Of a stretch of 5,254 nucleotides of DNA, positions 1-5,146 are shown in pieces. The stretch comes from Paracoccaceae bacterium (lineage in GTDB: Bacteria > Pseudomonadota > Alphaproteobacteria > Rhodobacterales > Rhodobacteraceae). The position numbers were made by a program, and so were the translations under genes. Position 1 is the first letter of the stretch; every line of letters begins with the position of its first letter. The stretch lies in assembly GCA_007134405.1 (NCBI GenBank), contig SLKW01000243.1, positions 1 to 5,254 on the forward strand, given 5' to 3'. The notes beneath the pieces are model-generated. The model was not told the DNA's origin. It did not search any database and saw nothing but the letters and a program-made list of their open reading frames with translations.

Positions 1-14
1 AGGAGGAAAGACCG

Positions 15-422
15 ATGAAACTGCATAAGGTTGCGCGCGTTGCCGCCTGCCTTGCCCTTGCCGCACCGGCGGCTGCGGACGGGCTCTCACATCTGCCCCT
101 GCTGTCCGAAATCGCGCCCCAGGCGGTGCCGATCAGCCCGCAAGTGCCGCAAATGGGCGCGCATTGGGCCGAGCGGGCGCACCTGCCGCTAGGGCCGATC
201 TACTGCGTGATCGACGACCGGGTTGTCTGCGTCGAATACATGTTCCTGGCCACTGAACTTGCCTCTGGCGCCGCCTGGACCGGGATCGCCACCGGCATGC
301 AGACCCCCCCGATCACGCGGATCGACATGGAATACAAGCCCGACGGAGTGGGCCCGTTCCAGGAACCGCTGTACCAGTTCCATCTTTACTTTGCCGACGG
401 CGAGGTGCTCGCGGAGCACTGA
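15..422 (+). CDS. Small exported protein, possibly TTHB210-like/DUF5602 family
   Basis: This is a 135-residue protein with a clear Sec-type signal peptide: basic N-terminus (MKLHK..R), a hydrophobic Ala/Leu stretch at about residues 8-21, and an A-A-A|D cleavage site near residue 21. The mature part is about 114 residues and is probably periplasmic. It contains QMGAHW (residues 46-51), LPLGPIYCV (57-65) and PLYQFHLYF (118-126). From memory these resemble the MGxHW / LPxGPIY / PHYDxHxYF pattern of secreted TTHB210-like (DUF5602) proteins; the assignment is tentative, and the usual PHYD is PLYQ here. Cys64 and Cys72 could form a periplasmic disulfide. The ATG is supported by AGGAGG at 1-6, eight bases upstream. 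Its promoter lies outside the window. The stop is followed at once by a hairpin at 430-447. Biochemical role unknown. Confidence 0.8.
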   Translation: MKLHKVARVAACLALAAPAAADGLSHLPLLSEIAPQAVPISPQVPQMGAHWAERAHLPLGPIYCVIDDRVVCVEYMFLATELASGAAWTGIATGMQTPPITRIDMEYKPDGVGPFQEPLYQFHLYFADGEVLAEH

Positions 423-429
423 GGCACAT

Positions 430-447
430 GCGGGGCCAAAACCCCGC
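430..447 (+). terminator. Hairpin just after the first gene, possible terminator
   Basis: GCGGGG (430-435) and CCCCGC (442-447) form a perfect 6-bp GC stem around the loop CCAAAA, eight bases after the stop codon of the secreted-protein gene. There is no T-run after it, so it is not a standard intrinsic terminator. It may instead protect the mRNA 3' end or act with Rho. Confidence 0.35.
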
Positions 448-468
448 GGGCTGTCAGGGAGAGCCCGG

Positions 469-641
469 ATGCGCGATCCCTCCGGGCGCTGCGCCCTGTT
501 CCTGGGGGGCAGCTCCGGCATGGTGCTGGCGGCGGCTAGCTGCTTCAATGCCTCGGCGCCACCGCGCCGGTGACGGTGCTAGCCTTCGACATGACGGATG
601 CGCAACAGCTTCGCCAAGCAGTTTCGTCGCTGCCGGTGGGG
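469..641 (+). pseudogene. 5' fragment of a short-chain dehydrogenase/reductase (SDR) gene
   Basis: The remnant starts at ATG 469, five bases after AGGGAGAG (456-463). The first frame reads GRCALFLGGSSGMVLAAA, which lines up with the SDR N-terminus (typically ALVTGGSSGIGLAAA). After a frameshift near 550-552 the match continues as LGATAPVTVLAFDMTD and AQQLRQAVSSLPVG, the usual second beta-alpha unit of the Rossmann fold with its acidic residue after beta 2. About 57 of the usual ~250 residues remain; the Asn-Ser-Tyr-Lys catalytic region is absent. The TGxxxGxG cofactor motif is degraded: the Thr is Leu and the last Gly is Val. The match stops at about 638-642, where antisense transposase sequence begins, so the gene was probably cut by that element or a later deletion. 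Family assignment is by motif only; substrate cannot be inferred. Confidence 0.6.
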
Positions 642-1130
642 CGTGGGCGCGGATGCGGTCTGGCCAGCGGTGGTGGACGGTGGCGATCTCGATGTCGAAC
701 TTGAGCACTCGGAAGCCGCGCTCGATGTCGGCGAGCGCCCTTTTTTCGCGCCAAGGCGCCGGCGGGGGTCAGGTCGGGGGCATTGGTGATCAGCGCTAGC
801 TCGCCGTCGAACAATTGCGCCTCGGCGACGGCATCTCATCCACTGACCAGGAGAAGCGGTCGGCGGTGAAGTCGGGCTTGAGGAAGCGGGTCTTCTCGGC
901 TTCTGCGACGGCGCGGGTGAAGCGGATGTAAGCGCCGCGGTCGGAGGCGCGCCGGCCCCCTGGCCGTCTTGCCGGCGTCGAGGGCATCGAGCCTGCCTAC
1001 CATCTTCTCGGCCATGGCCTCGAATTCGGCAATGCAGGGTCGGCGGCGGGTCGTCTGCTCCTCGGCGAAGAGAGGATCACGGGCGACGATCAGGCGGTGG
1101 CGCTCGCAATCGACGGATCTTAGCAAGGAT
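640..1130 (-). pseudogene. IS1634/IS4-type transposase, frameshifted C-terminal remnant
   Basis: On the minus strand three frame changes separate four segments that together read as a DDE transposase C-terminal half. In order they are: SVDCERHRLIVARDPLFAEE ... LDALDAGKTARG (about 1124 to 957); then GRRASDRGAYIRFTRAVAEA ... FTADRFSWSVDE (to about 840); then AVAEAQLFDGELALITNAPD (to about 740); then ALADIERGFRVLKFDIEI and VHHRWPDRIRAHA (to about 641). The DIERGFRVLK block followed by HRxPDRIRAH is typical of the region around the catalytic Glu in IS1634-type transposases. The first shift lies in a G-run near 955-960, the second near 835-840, the third near 740. The N-terminal half with both catalytic Asp residues and the end beyond RIRAHA are missing, so the element cannot be active. 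Terminal inverted repeats were not identified. The family name is by motif memory. Confidence 0.75.
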
Positions 1131-1210
1131 GGCGCGCACCATAGTGCCGGTGACGGCGACCTTGGCCAGCCTTCAAGCCTCGCCGTCTAGGGTCACGCCG
1201 TCGCGCTTAC

Positions 1211-1445
1211 TCATGTAACTGGGGGGCTCAGGAGTGGTGTGCCGGCGGGAAGGTTGCCGGTAAGTTCGATCTCGGCGATGGCGCCCGAGCCTTCCTCGAC
1301 CACGCGGACCCAAACCGAGGAGGCGCTTGGGGCGGCGTAGAAGAAGAGGGTCAGGACGTCTGTGGGCTCGCGGCCGCGATCCGCAGGGCGCTCGAACTCG
1401 GAGTTTCTGCGCTGGACTGACGACGGCCGGCGGACGCCGACGCGA
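1211..1445 (-). pseudogene. Unrecognised coding remnant, possibly phage tail-related
   Basis: An open minus-strand frame ends at the TGA at 1213-1211. From about 1445 down to the stop its codons mostly end in G or C, unlike the AT-rich stretch just upstream, so this part looks like real coding sequence. It contains DVLTLFFYAAPSASSVWVRV, then EEGSGAIAEIELTGNLPAG and PLLSPP. I have a weak recollection of similar strings in tail-fibre-type proteins of rhodobacterial prophages; this is not a firm identification. No start codon with a ribosome binding site is evident, so it is probably a fragment. In another frame, 1136-1206 on the same strand carries short coding-like words (KRDGVTLDGEA), so the gene may once have continued. 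Confidence 0.35.
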
Positions 1446-1460
1446 GGTTGCTCAAGCTTG

Positions 1461-1489
1461 AGAATCGTCGCAAGATGTTGATATGTCAA
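1461..1489 (-). promoter_or_regulatory. Sigma70-like promoter candidate facing the 1211-1445 remnant
   Basis: On the minus strand a perfect TTGACA (1489-1484) is followed after 17 bases by GATTCT (1466-1461), a poor -10 match (three of six). It lies in one of the few AT-rich patches of the window (about 1480-1515). It would transcribe toward the 1211-1445 remnant and the transposase remnant beyond. The -35 is striking; the weak -10 lowers confidence. Confidence 0.3.
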
Positions 1490-1522
1490 GTCTTCGTATT
1501 TTTTGTTAACCTTATCGAACGC

Positions 1523-1539
1523 ACCCCGGCAGCCGGGGT
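1523..1539. terminator. GC-rich hairpin downstream of degP
   Basis: ACCCCGG (1523-1529) and CCGGGGT (1533-1539) form a perfect 7-bp stem with the loop CAG, 82 bases past the stop codon of the protease gene. There is no T-run on the exit side of either strand, so it may be a Rho-assisted or mRNA-stabilising hairpin rather than a classic terminator. Confidence 0.3.
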
Positions 1540-1620
1540 CTGCGGGCGAGGGCGCGCACGCGCGCGTCCTTGCAGGTGCCCCGACACGGTCCGCTTGTCC
1601 GGCGCCGGGACAGACTCGGT

Positions 1621-3030
1621 TCACGGACTGACGGCCACGAAGAGGGAGGCATTGCCGCGCATCACCCGCATCAGGAGCGGGCGGTTCTCCTCGCGCGCCT
1701 GCGCCCATGCCTGCGCGATGTCTCCCGGCTCCTCGACCGGTTGCGCGCCGGCCTCGAGGATCACGTCATTGCGCCGCAGGCCCGCCTCGTGCGCCGGGCT
1801 TCCGGGGACCACACGCTGGATCATCGCGCCGAAATCGTCGGGGAGTCCCAGTTCGCGGCGGATCGCACCGGGCAGCGGTGTCAGCGCCAGGCCGAGGCGC
1901 TCTTCCTCGGGGGCCGCGTCCTCGGGCGCATCGGCCATGGGGCGCGGTCGCTCGCGCGCGTCGCGCAGGCCGACCGTCACCTCGATCTCCATTTCCTCGT
2001 CGCCGCGCAGGATGGTCAGGACCGCCGTGGTGTCGGGCGCGATTTCCGCCACTGCCATCGAAAGATCGCGCGGCATCTCGGTGTCCTCGCCGTCGAGTTG
2101 CAGGATGATGTCGCCCATCTGCAAGCCGGCGTCGTCGGCGGGGCCGTCCGGAACCACCTGCGAGACGAGGACACCCTGCGCCTGGTCATGACCAATCGCC
2201 TGGGCCAGCACTTCGGTCATCGGCTGCAGGCTCACGCCGATGAAGCCGCGGCGCACTTCACCCTCCTCGATCAGTTGATCGACGACCAGCGTCGCCAGGC
2301 GCGAAGGTACGGCGAAGCCGATCCCGACATTCGCGCCCGTGGGCGAGAAGATGGCGGTGTTGACGCCGATCACCTCGCCCTGGGTGTTGAAGAGCGGCCC
2401 GCCCGAGTTGCCTTGGTTGATCGATGCGTCGGTCTGCAGGAATTCGTCGTAGGGGCCAGACCGGATGTCGCGCGAGCGCGCCGAGAGCACGCCCACCGTT
2501 ACCGTCTCGCCCAGGCCGAAGGGGCTGCCGATGGCGATGGTCCAGGCGCCGGGAAGCAGGGCTTCTGAATCGCCCCACGAGGCGACGGAGGCGCCTTCGG
2601 TCAGTTCGTCGACCTGCAGAACGGCAAGGTCGGTGGCGGGGTCGGTGCCGATCAGTTCGGCCGGCACGCGCGAGCCGTCGGCCAGGAGAACCTCGATTTC
2701 CGTCGCCTCCTGGATGACGTGGTTGTTGGTGACGATATGGCCGTCTTCGCTGATGACGAAACCCGAGCCCTGCGCTGCGGCCTGCTGCGGCGCATCGTCG
2801 GGTTCGGGGCCGCGGAACGGCCGCATGGGCCCGCCGCGCTGCGGCCCTTCGCGCTGCGCCCGCGGCGAGACCAGCCGCTGCGCGATGATGGCGACGACCG
2901 TCGGGCTGACCTCGGCCACGATGTGAGTGAAGTCGCCGGGCGCGTCCTGCGCTTCCGCCGTGGACGGGGCGAACGGCAGAAGCGTCAGCATCGCCGCGGC
3001 CATGGCCAAGTTTCTGATACTCGTGTGCAT
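1621..3030 (-). CDS. degP: Periplasmic serine endoprotease DegP/HtrA (Do-like)
   Basis: This is a complete 469-residue HtrA-family protease, close to the ~475 usual for DegP/MucD. It degrades misfolded periplasmic and outer-membrane proteins and can act as a chaperone. A signal peptide (basic start, hydrophobic residues 8-22, AEA|Q near 27) sends it to the periplasm. The trypsin-like domain (about 35-255) has all of the triad: His104 in TNNHV, Asp134 in ATDLAVL and Ser209 in GNSGGPL. Residues 55-87 form a Gln/Arg/Pro/Gly-rich loop. Two PDZ domains follow: PDZ1 about 262-355 (binding loop GFIGVSL) and PDZ2 about 378-465 (LGLALTPL), joined by a Pro/Glu/Ala-rich linker (359-377). The ATG at 3030 is preceded by AGAGGAG (3044-3038), seven bases away. 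It stands alone, divergent from the 3534 gene. An EcfG-like promoter and a hairpin-containing leader lie upstream. degP versus mucD/degQ naming cannot be settled from sequence alone. Confidence 0.96.
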   Translation of the reverse strand: MHTSIRNLAMAAAMLTLLPFAPSTAEAQDAPGDFTHIVAEVSPTVVAIIAQRLVSPRAQREGPQRGGPMRPFRGPEPDDAPQQAAAQGSGFVISEDGHIVTNNHVIQEATEIEVLLADGSRVPAELIGTDPATDLAVLQVDELTEGASVASWGDSEALLPGAWTIAIGSPFGLGETVTVGVLSARSRDIRSGPYDEFLQTDASINQGNSGGPLFNTQGEVIGVNTAIFSPTGANVGIGFAVPSRLATLVVDQLIEEGEVRRGFIGVSLQPMTEVLAQAIGHDQAQGVLVSQVVPDGPADDAGLQMGDIILQLDGEDTEMPRDLSMAVAEIAPDTTAVLTILRGDEEMEIEVTVGLRDARERPRPMADAPEDAAPEEERLGLALTPLPGAIRRELGLPDDFGAMIQRVVPGSPAHEAGLRRNDVILEAGAQPVEEPGDIAQAWAQAREENRPLLMRVMRGNASLFVAVSP

Positions 3031-3060
3031 GGGAGATCTCCTCTGCTGGAATCGGTTTGG

Positions 3061-3083
3061 CGACGGGCATCAATTGCCCGTCG
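3061..3083 (-). promoter_or_regulatory. Nine-bp perfect hairpin in the degP leader
   Basis: CGACGGGCA (3061-3069) and TGCCCGTCG (3075-3083) are exact inverted repeats around a five-base loop. In the degP mRNA this stem would end 16 bases before the AGAGGAG ribosome binding site. No U-run follows, so it is not an intrinsic terminator. It could be an mRNA stability or translation-control element, or a dyad operator for a protein. Confidence 0.45.
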
Positions 3084-3148
3084 TGGGCGAAATCGAGCCG
3101 CGGAGCAACGCGCGCGGTCCGAGCCGCGGCCGCCCGATTGTCTGGCTG

Positions 3149-3180
3149 CGCCCCGCTTCGTTCGAATCAAACGCGGGGCG
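3149..3180 (-). promoter_or_regulatory. Second inverted repeat at the start of the degP leader
   Basis: CGCCCCGC (3149-3156) and GCGGGGCG (3173-3180) form an 8-bp GC stem with a 16-base loop that itself contains the palindrome TTCGAA (3161-3166). If the predicted transcript start near 3183 is right, this would be the 5'-terminal structure of the degP mRNA. It could equally be a DNA-level dyad. Confidence 0.35.
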
Positions 3181-3193
3181 GAAAATATTGATT

Positions 3194-3218
3194 AACCCTA
3201 ATCGGCCGGCTTTGTTCC
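3194..3218 (-). promoter_or_regulatory. EcfG/ECF-type stress promoter candidate for degP
   Basis: On the minus strand GGAAC (3218-3214) is followed after 17 bases by GTT (3196-3194), reading GGAAC-N16-GGTT. The alphaproteobacterial general-stress sigma factor EcfG (RpoE2) is known to use GGAAC-N16/17-CGTT, so only the C of CGTT differs. The site points toward degP and would start transcription near 3183, giving a leader of about 150 bases. Stress control of degP by ECF sigma factors is well known in other bacteria. Confidence 0.5.
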
Positions 3219-3533
3219 CGATGCGGCGATGGGGGAGATTTGGTCATTTCCGGGTTGGCAGCCCCCGCGCCGGGAATTGGCACCAGTGACGAGCACGCGC
3301 GCGTGCCCATAACATCCTCCGCAATGTCTTTTAGGACTGGGGTCCGTGAGCGCCGCTCGCACGCCGTGGTCCAGGGCATGGCATGCCGTCACCATGCAAC
3401 CGGCCCACCCGATCATGGCCAAAACGTGGAACGAATCCCTGCGATCGCGCGCAGACCGTCCTTGCCGCCGTTTCGACCGGCAATGGCCGACGCCTGCCCG
3501 CCACGCGACGTGTCAGGATCATGGAGGACTCCG
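3219..3533. other. Divergent intergenic region without a recognisable gene
   Basis: Open frames cross this stretch on both strands, but none shows a recognisable motif, a convincing start or a ribosome binding site. The minus-strand continuation of the IS110 transposase frame (down to 3331) passes through it only by absence of stops. I see no tRNA or IS end here. It probably holds the promoter of the 3534 gene, which I could not identify. Confidence 0.4.
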
Positions 3534-3683
3534 TTGGCAAAAACTGTCGAGACCGGCGAACTCCATTTCTTCTACAGAACCAGGCTCGACGTGGAGCAGC
3601 CTTCGAACACGGACGATCTGCAGCGCGTCTTCCTTGCCTTGGTGCCCGACCACGCAAACCGCACGCGGCTGCTTGAGATAGGC
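3534..3683 (+). pseudogene. Truncated conserved small protein with TTG start
   Basis: About 50 codons are readable from TTG 3534, six bases after GGAGG (3523-3527). The protein contains ETGELHFFYRTRLD, then DDLQRVFLALVPDH and RTRLLEIG. It resembles a conserved hypothetical family remembered for a FFYRPxV motif, a DDVQRF-type motif and a RLLVIGRKRLP-type motif; I know no function for it. An in-frame ATG at 3483 has no ribosome binding site and would add residues that look unrelated to the family. The match stops at RLLEIG, just where antisense IS110 sequence begins (about 3682). The frame runs on to 3752 as an artificial tail. The gene is divergent from degP and looks cut by the insertion element. 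Confidence 0.5.
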
Positions 3684-3987
3684 GGTGTGCTGCCTCGCAG
3701 ATTGCTTCAGCATCGGCCGCGTCATTCTTGTGACGCTTCACGTATGGCTTGACATACTGCGGTGGCAGCAATCGCACATCGTGGCCGAGCGCGGCGATTT
3801 CCCGTGCCCAATGGTGCCCGGTCGCACAGGCCTCGATGCCGACCAAGCAGTGCGGTTGCCCAGCGAAGAATTCCAGTACCTGATTTCGGCGCAATCGTTT
3901 CCTGAGGACTGTGGCGCCCGTTGTGTCAGCGCCGTGCACCTGAAAGATGTTCTTAGCAATATCGAGCCCGATGGTTGCGATCTGCAT
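3682..3987 (-). pseudogene. IS110-family transposase, N-terminal DEDD domain only
   Basis: The start ATG (3987-3985) has a perfect AAGGAGGT ribosome binding site (4000-3993) five bases upstream. The first ~102 residues are well preserved and match the RuvC-like domain of IS110-family recombinases: IGLDIAKNIFQVHG, LVGIEACATGHHWARE and KNDAADAEAICEAA. All four acidic DEDD residues are present: Asp9, Glu52, Asp89 and Asp92. The expected next block (RPTMRFVxVK and the central helices) is missing, as is the C-terminal Tnp domain with its nucleophilic Ser. Intact members are roughly 310-400 residues. The frame stays open to 3331 and would give a ~218-residue chimeric product, but after residue ~102 it is antisense to the 3534 gene and intergenic DNA. 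It is inactive as a recombinase on its own. Confidence 0.85.
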
Positions 3988-4059
3988 GGTGTACCTCCTT
4001 ATCCATAGCAATGACGCCACCTTAGCGCATTGCCCGGGGTGGGGCTGTCCATCCCATCA
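3682..4059 (-). mobile_element. IS110-family insertion sequence remnant, left end
   Basis: The remnant runs from the untranslated left end upstream of the transposase start to the abrupt end of similarity near 3682. The outer boundary is placed at about 4057-4060, because a different coding motif (MTLAFAPERIEH) ends there. The right end and, as typical of the family, any terminal inverted repeats are not visible. The 3' two thirds of the element appear to have been lost together with flanking DNA. Confidence 0.6.
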
Positions 4060-4095
4060 GTGCTCGATCCGCTCGGGGGCGAAGGCGAGGGTCAT
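4060..4095 (-). pseudogene. First 12 codons of a phage-type ParB-like gene
   Basis: Minus-strand ATG 4095-4093 starts the peptide MTLAFAPERIEH and then meets IS110 sequence with an immediate TGA (4059-4057). From memory, (M)xLxFAPERIExWPLxRLxPY is the characteristic N-terminus of the ParB/Srx-fold DNA modification proteins found in rhodobacterial prophages and GTA-like regions. An AGGACG about nine bases upstream could be the ribosome binding site. The remainder of the gene is absent from the other side of the IS remnant. The assignment rests on twelve residues and is tentative. Confidence 0.35.
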
Positions 4096-4171
4096 GCGGG
4101 TTCGTCCTGGTGCGATGGAGAAAAAAGAGGCTCGGCGCTTCTCTGGAAACACCTGGCTGTGAGACTGGGGC

Positions 4172-4273
4172 GTGGAACTCCTGACCGCGCACTTCTTCGT
4201 CCAGAGCGGCGGGCTCTTCGGCGGACTGACGATGGTCGTGGCGGTGATGACGCTGGACGGAGACAGCACATGA
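4172..4273 (+). CDS. Possible 33-residue hydrophobic peptide
   Basis: A GTG-started frame encodes VELLTAHFFVQSGGLFGGLT followed by MVVAVMTLDGDST. It would form one membrane segment at about residues 2-28, with G/C-rich third positions. There is only a weak ribosome binding site (CTGGGG), and in-frame codons upstream end at a TGA at 4160-4162. It could be the end of a longer decayed membrane-protein gene or a chance frame. No family recognised. Confidence 0.2.
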   Translation: MELLTAHFFVQSGGLFGGLTMVVAVMTLDGDST

Positions 4274-4293
4274 CCGTCCTCGCCGCCAGTGGT

Positions 4294-4319
4294 GGAACAA
4301 AGGCCGCACTCTCACCGTT
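4294..4319 (+). promoter_or_regulatory. EcfG-type general-stress promoter candidate for the 4341 gene
   Basis: GGAAC (4294-4298) is followed after exactly 17 bases by CGTT (4316-4319), a full match to the EcfG/RpoE2 consensus GGAAC-N16/17-CGTT. It lies 21 bases upstream of ATG 4341 in the same orientation. Transcription would start near 4326-4329, leaving a very short leader that begins at or just before the ribosome binding site (4329-4334). The first nine bases (GGAACAAAG) are the same as in the degP site. Confidence 0.5.
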
Positions 4320-4340
4320 AGCCTCCAGAAGGAGAGACCC

Positions 4341-4805
4341 ATGAGCCAGACCCGATACATGCTGTTCTGCGGCGCCGGCGCCGCGCTCGCCTCCGTGGCG
4401 GCGATCACCGCATTCGCCAGGGTCGAGGGCCGCGAGGCCGTGCGCCCGGTGAACGCCTCGAGCCACTGGCTCTGGGGTGACGACGACGCCCGCACCGCAG
4501 AGGCAGATCTCGCGCGCACCGGGGTCGGCGGCACCACGAACGTCCTCGCCGGGATGATGTGGGGCGCACTTTTCGGCCTCCACGTCCACCGCAGCCGGCC
4601 CGAGCCCGCCGAGATGGTGCGCGACGGCGTCGTGCTCGGGGCGCTCGCCGGCCTTCTCGACTACGGACTGCTGCCGCGCCGCCTGTCGCCCGGCTGGGAA
4701 CTGGCGCTTTCGGGCCGGTCGGTTGTGCTGTCGATGGGGGCGATGGCCGCGGGCGCGGTTCTCGGCGGGTTGGCGGCACAAGCCGCCGAGGAGGATGTCG
4801 ACTGA
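4341..4805 (+). CDS. Small multi-pass inner-membrane protein, function unknown
   Basis: This 154-residue protein starts at ATG 4341, with AAGGAG (4329-4334) six bases upstream. About four hydrophobic segments are visible, at residues 6-26, 66-82, 95-112 and 127-149. Between the first two lies a polar stretch with NASSHWLWGDDDA (38-50). Later DYGLLPRRLSPGWE (107-120) precedes the last helix, and the C-terminus is acidic (EEDVD). From memory this combination (N-A-x-S-H-W-x-W-G-[DE] early, then DYxxxPxRLxPGxE) recurs in uncharacterised alphaproteobacterial membrane proteins; I know no assigned function. The frame looks intact. The next gene starts one base after its stop, suggesting translational coupling, and an EcfG-like promoter sits upstream, suggesting expression in general stress. 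Confidence 0.8.
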   Translation: MSQTRYMLFCGAGAALASVAAITAFARVEGREAVRPVNASSHWLWGDDDARTAEADLARTGVGGTTNVLAGMMWGALFGLHVHRSRPEPAEMVRDGVVLGALAGLLDYGLLPRRLSPGWELALSGRSVVLSMGAMAAGAVLGGLAAQAAEEDVD

Positions 4806-4806
4806 C

Positions 4807-4948
4807 ATGGCAGGCCGCGATCTCGCCTTTGGCGCGATTGCCGGCATCTGCGACACCATGGCGACGCGCGCACGCTGGGAGCGCCTGCCAGCCGGCGAAC
4901 GCTACCCGCTCCCGCCGCGCGAGCTCGTCGAGACGTCGGCCCCGAGCG
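4807..4948 (+). pseudogene. N-terminal fragment of a second small membrane-protein gene
   Basis: ATG 4807 follows the stop of the 4341 gene after one base; GAGGAGG at 4789-4795 may serve as a ribosome binding site, so the two were probably one operon. The fragment reads MAGRDLAFGAIAGICDTMAT, then RWERLPAGERYPLPPRELVE. The last part resembles the conserved (R)LPxxERYPLPPRxI segment of small membrane proteins that usually begin with a GAxAG membrane helix. Here the helix between GAIAG and the LP motif seems shortened, and everything after about residue 42 is lost. The frame runs on to a stop at 4993-4995, but from about 4943 it passes through DUF1330 sequence in the wrong frame. Confidence 0.5.
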
Positions 4949-5146
4949 CCCGGAGGCCGCATCCTGGTGTGCAACCCGGAGGCGGATCACCGTGAAGGCA
5001 GCCTGCGCGGCCCGTTCATGGTGGTCGAGTTCGACCACATGAAGGCGGCGCGTCGCTTCTACGAGGCCGACGCCTACGCGGCCGCAAGGCACTTTCGCGA
5101 ACGCGCGGCTGAGACCGACTTGCTGCTCGTCGAGGGCATCGCCTGA
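4943..5146 (+). pseudogene. C-terminal part of a DUF1330-family protein
   Basis: In the frame ending at TGA 5144-5146, about 64 residues match the second half of DUF1330 (dimeric alpha/beta barrel) proteins: GGRILV, then GPFMVVEFDHMKAARRFYEA, then AYAAARHFRERA and a closing LLLVEGIA. The usual family pattern is GGRxLV..., VVIEFPSxEAARxWYxSPEY, R and LVEG. The N-terminal half is missing; upstream, the same frame is only an out-of-frame reading of the membrane-protein genes. DUF1330 proteins are about 95-100 residues. A GTG at 4967 with GGAGG (4952-4956) ten bases upstream could give a ~59-residue product, but a partial barrel is unlikely to work. Function of the family is poorly known. Confidence 0.65.

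Noticed and set aside
189..548. Minus-strand frame opposite the first gene
   Set aside because: The plus-strand gene has a signal peptide, a good ribosome binding site and family-like motifs; the antisense frame has none.
1570..2568. Long plus-strand frame of 332 codons
   Set aside because: It is antisense to the degP gene, which has a complete catalytic triad and two PDZ domains; long shadow frames are common in GC-rich DNA.
3331..3684. Minus-strand extension of the IS110 transposase frame as real transposase
   Set aside because: After residue ~102 no IS110 motif appears, and the plus strand of the same DNA carries a better-looking protein with its own ribosome binding site.
4174..4200. 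Another GGAAC as an EcfG promoter
   Set aside because: No GTT at the required 16-18 base spacing.
4092..4859. Long minus-strand frame of 255 codons
   Set aside because: It is a shadow of the 4341 membrane-protein gene; it has no recognisable motif and is rich in Arg, Ala and Pro, typical of wrong-frame GC-rich translation.
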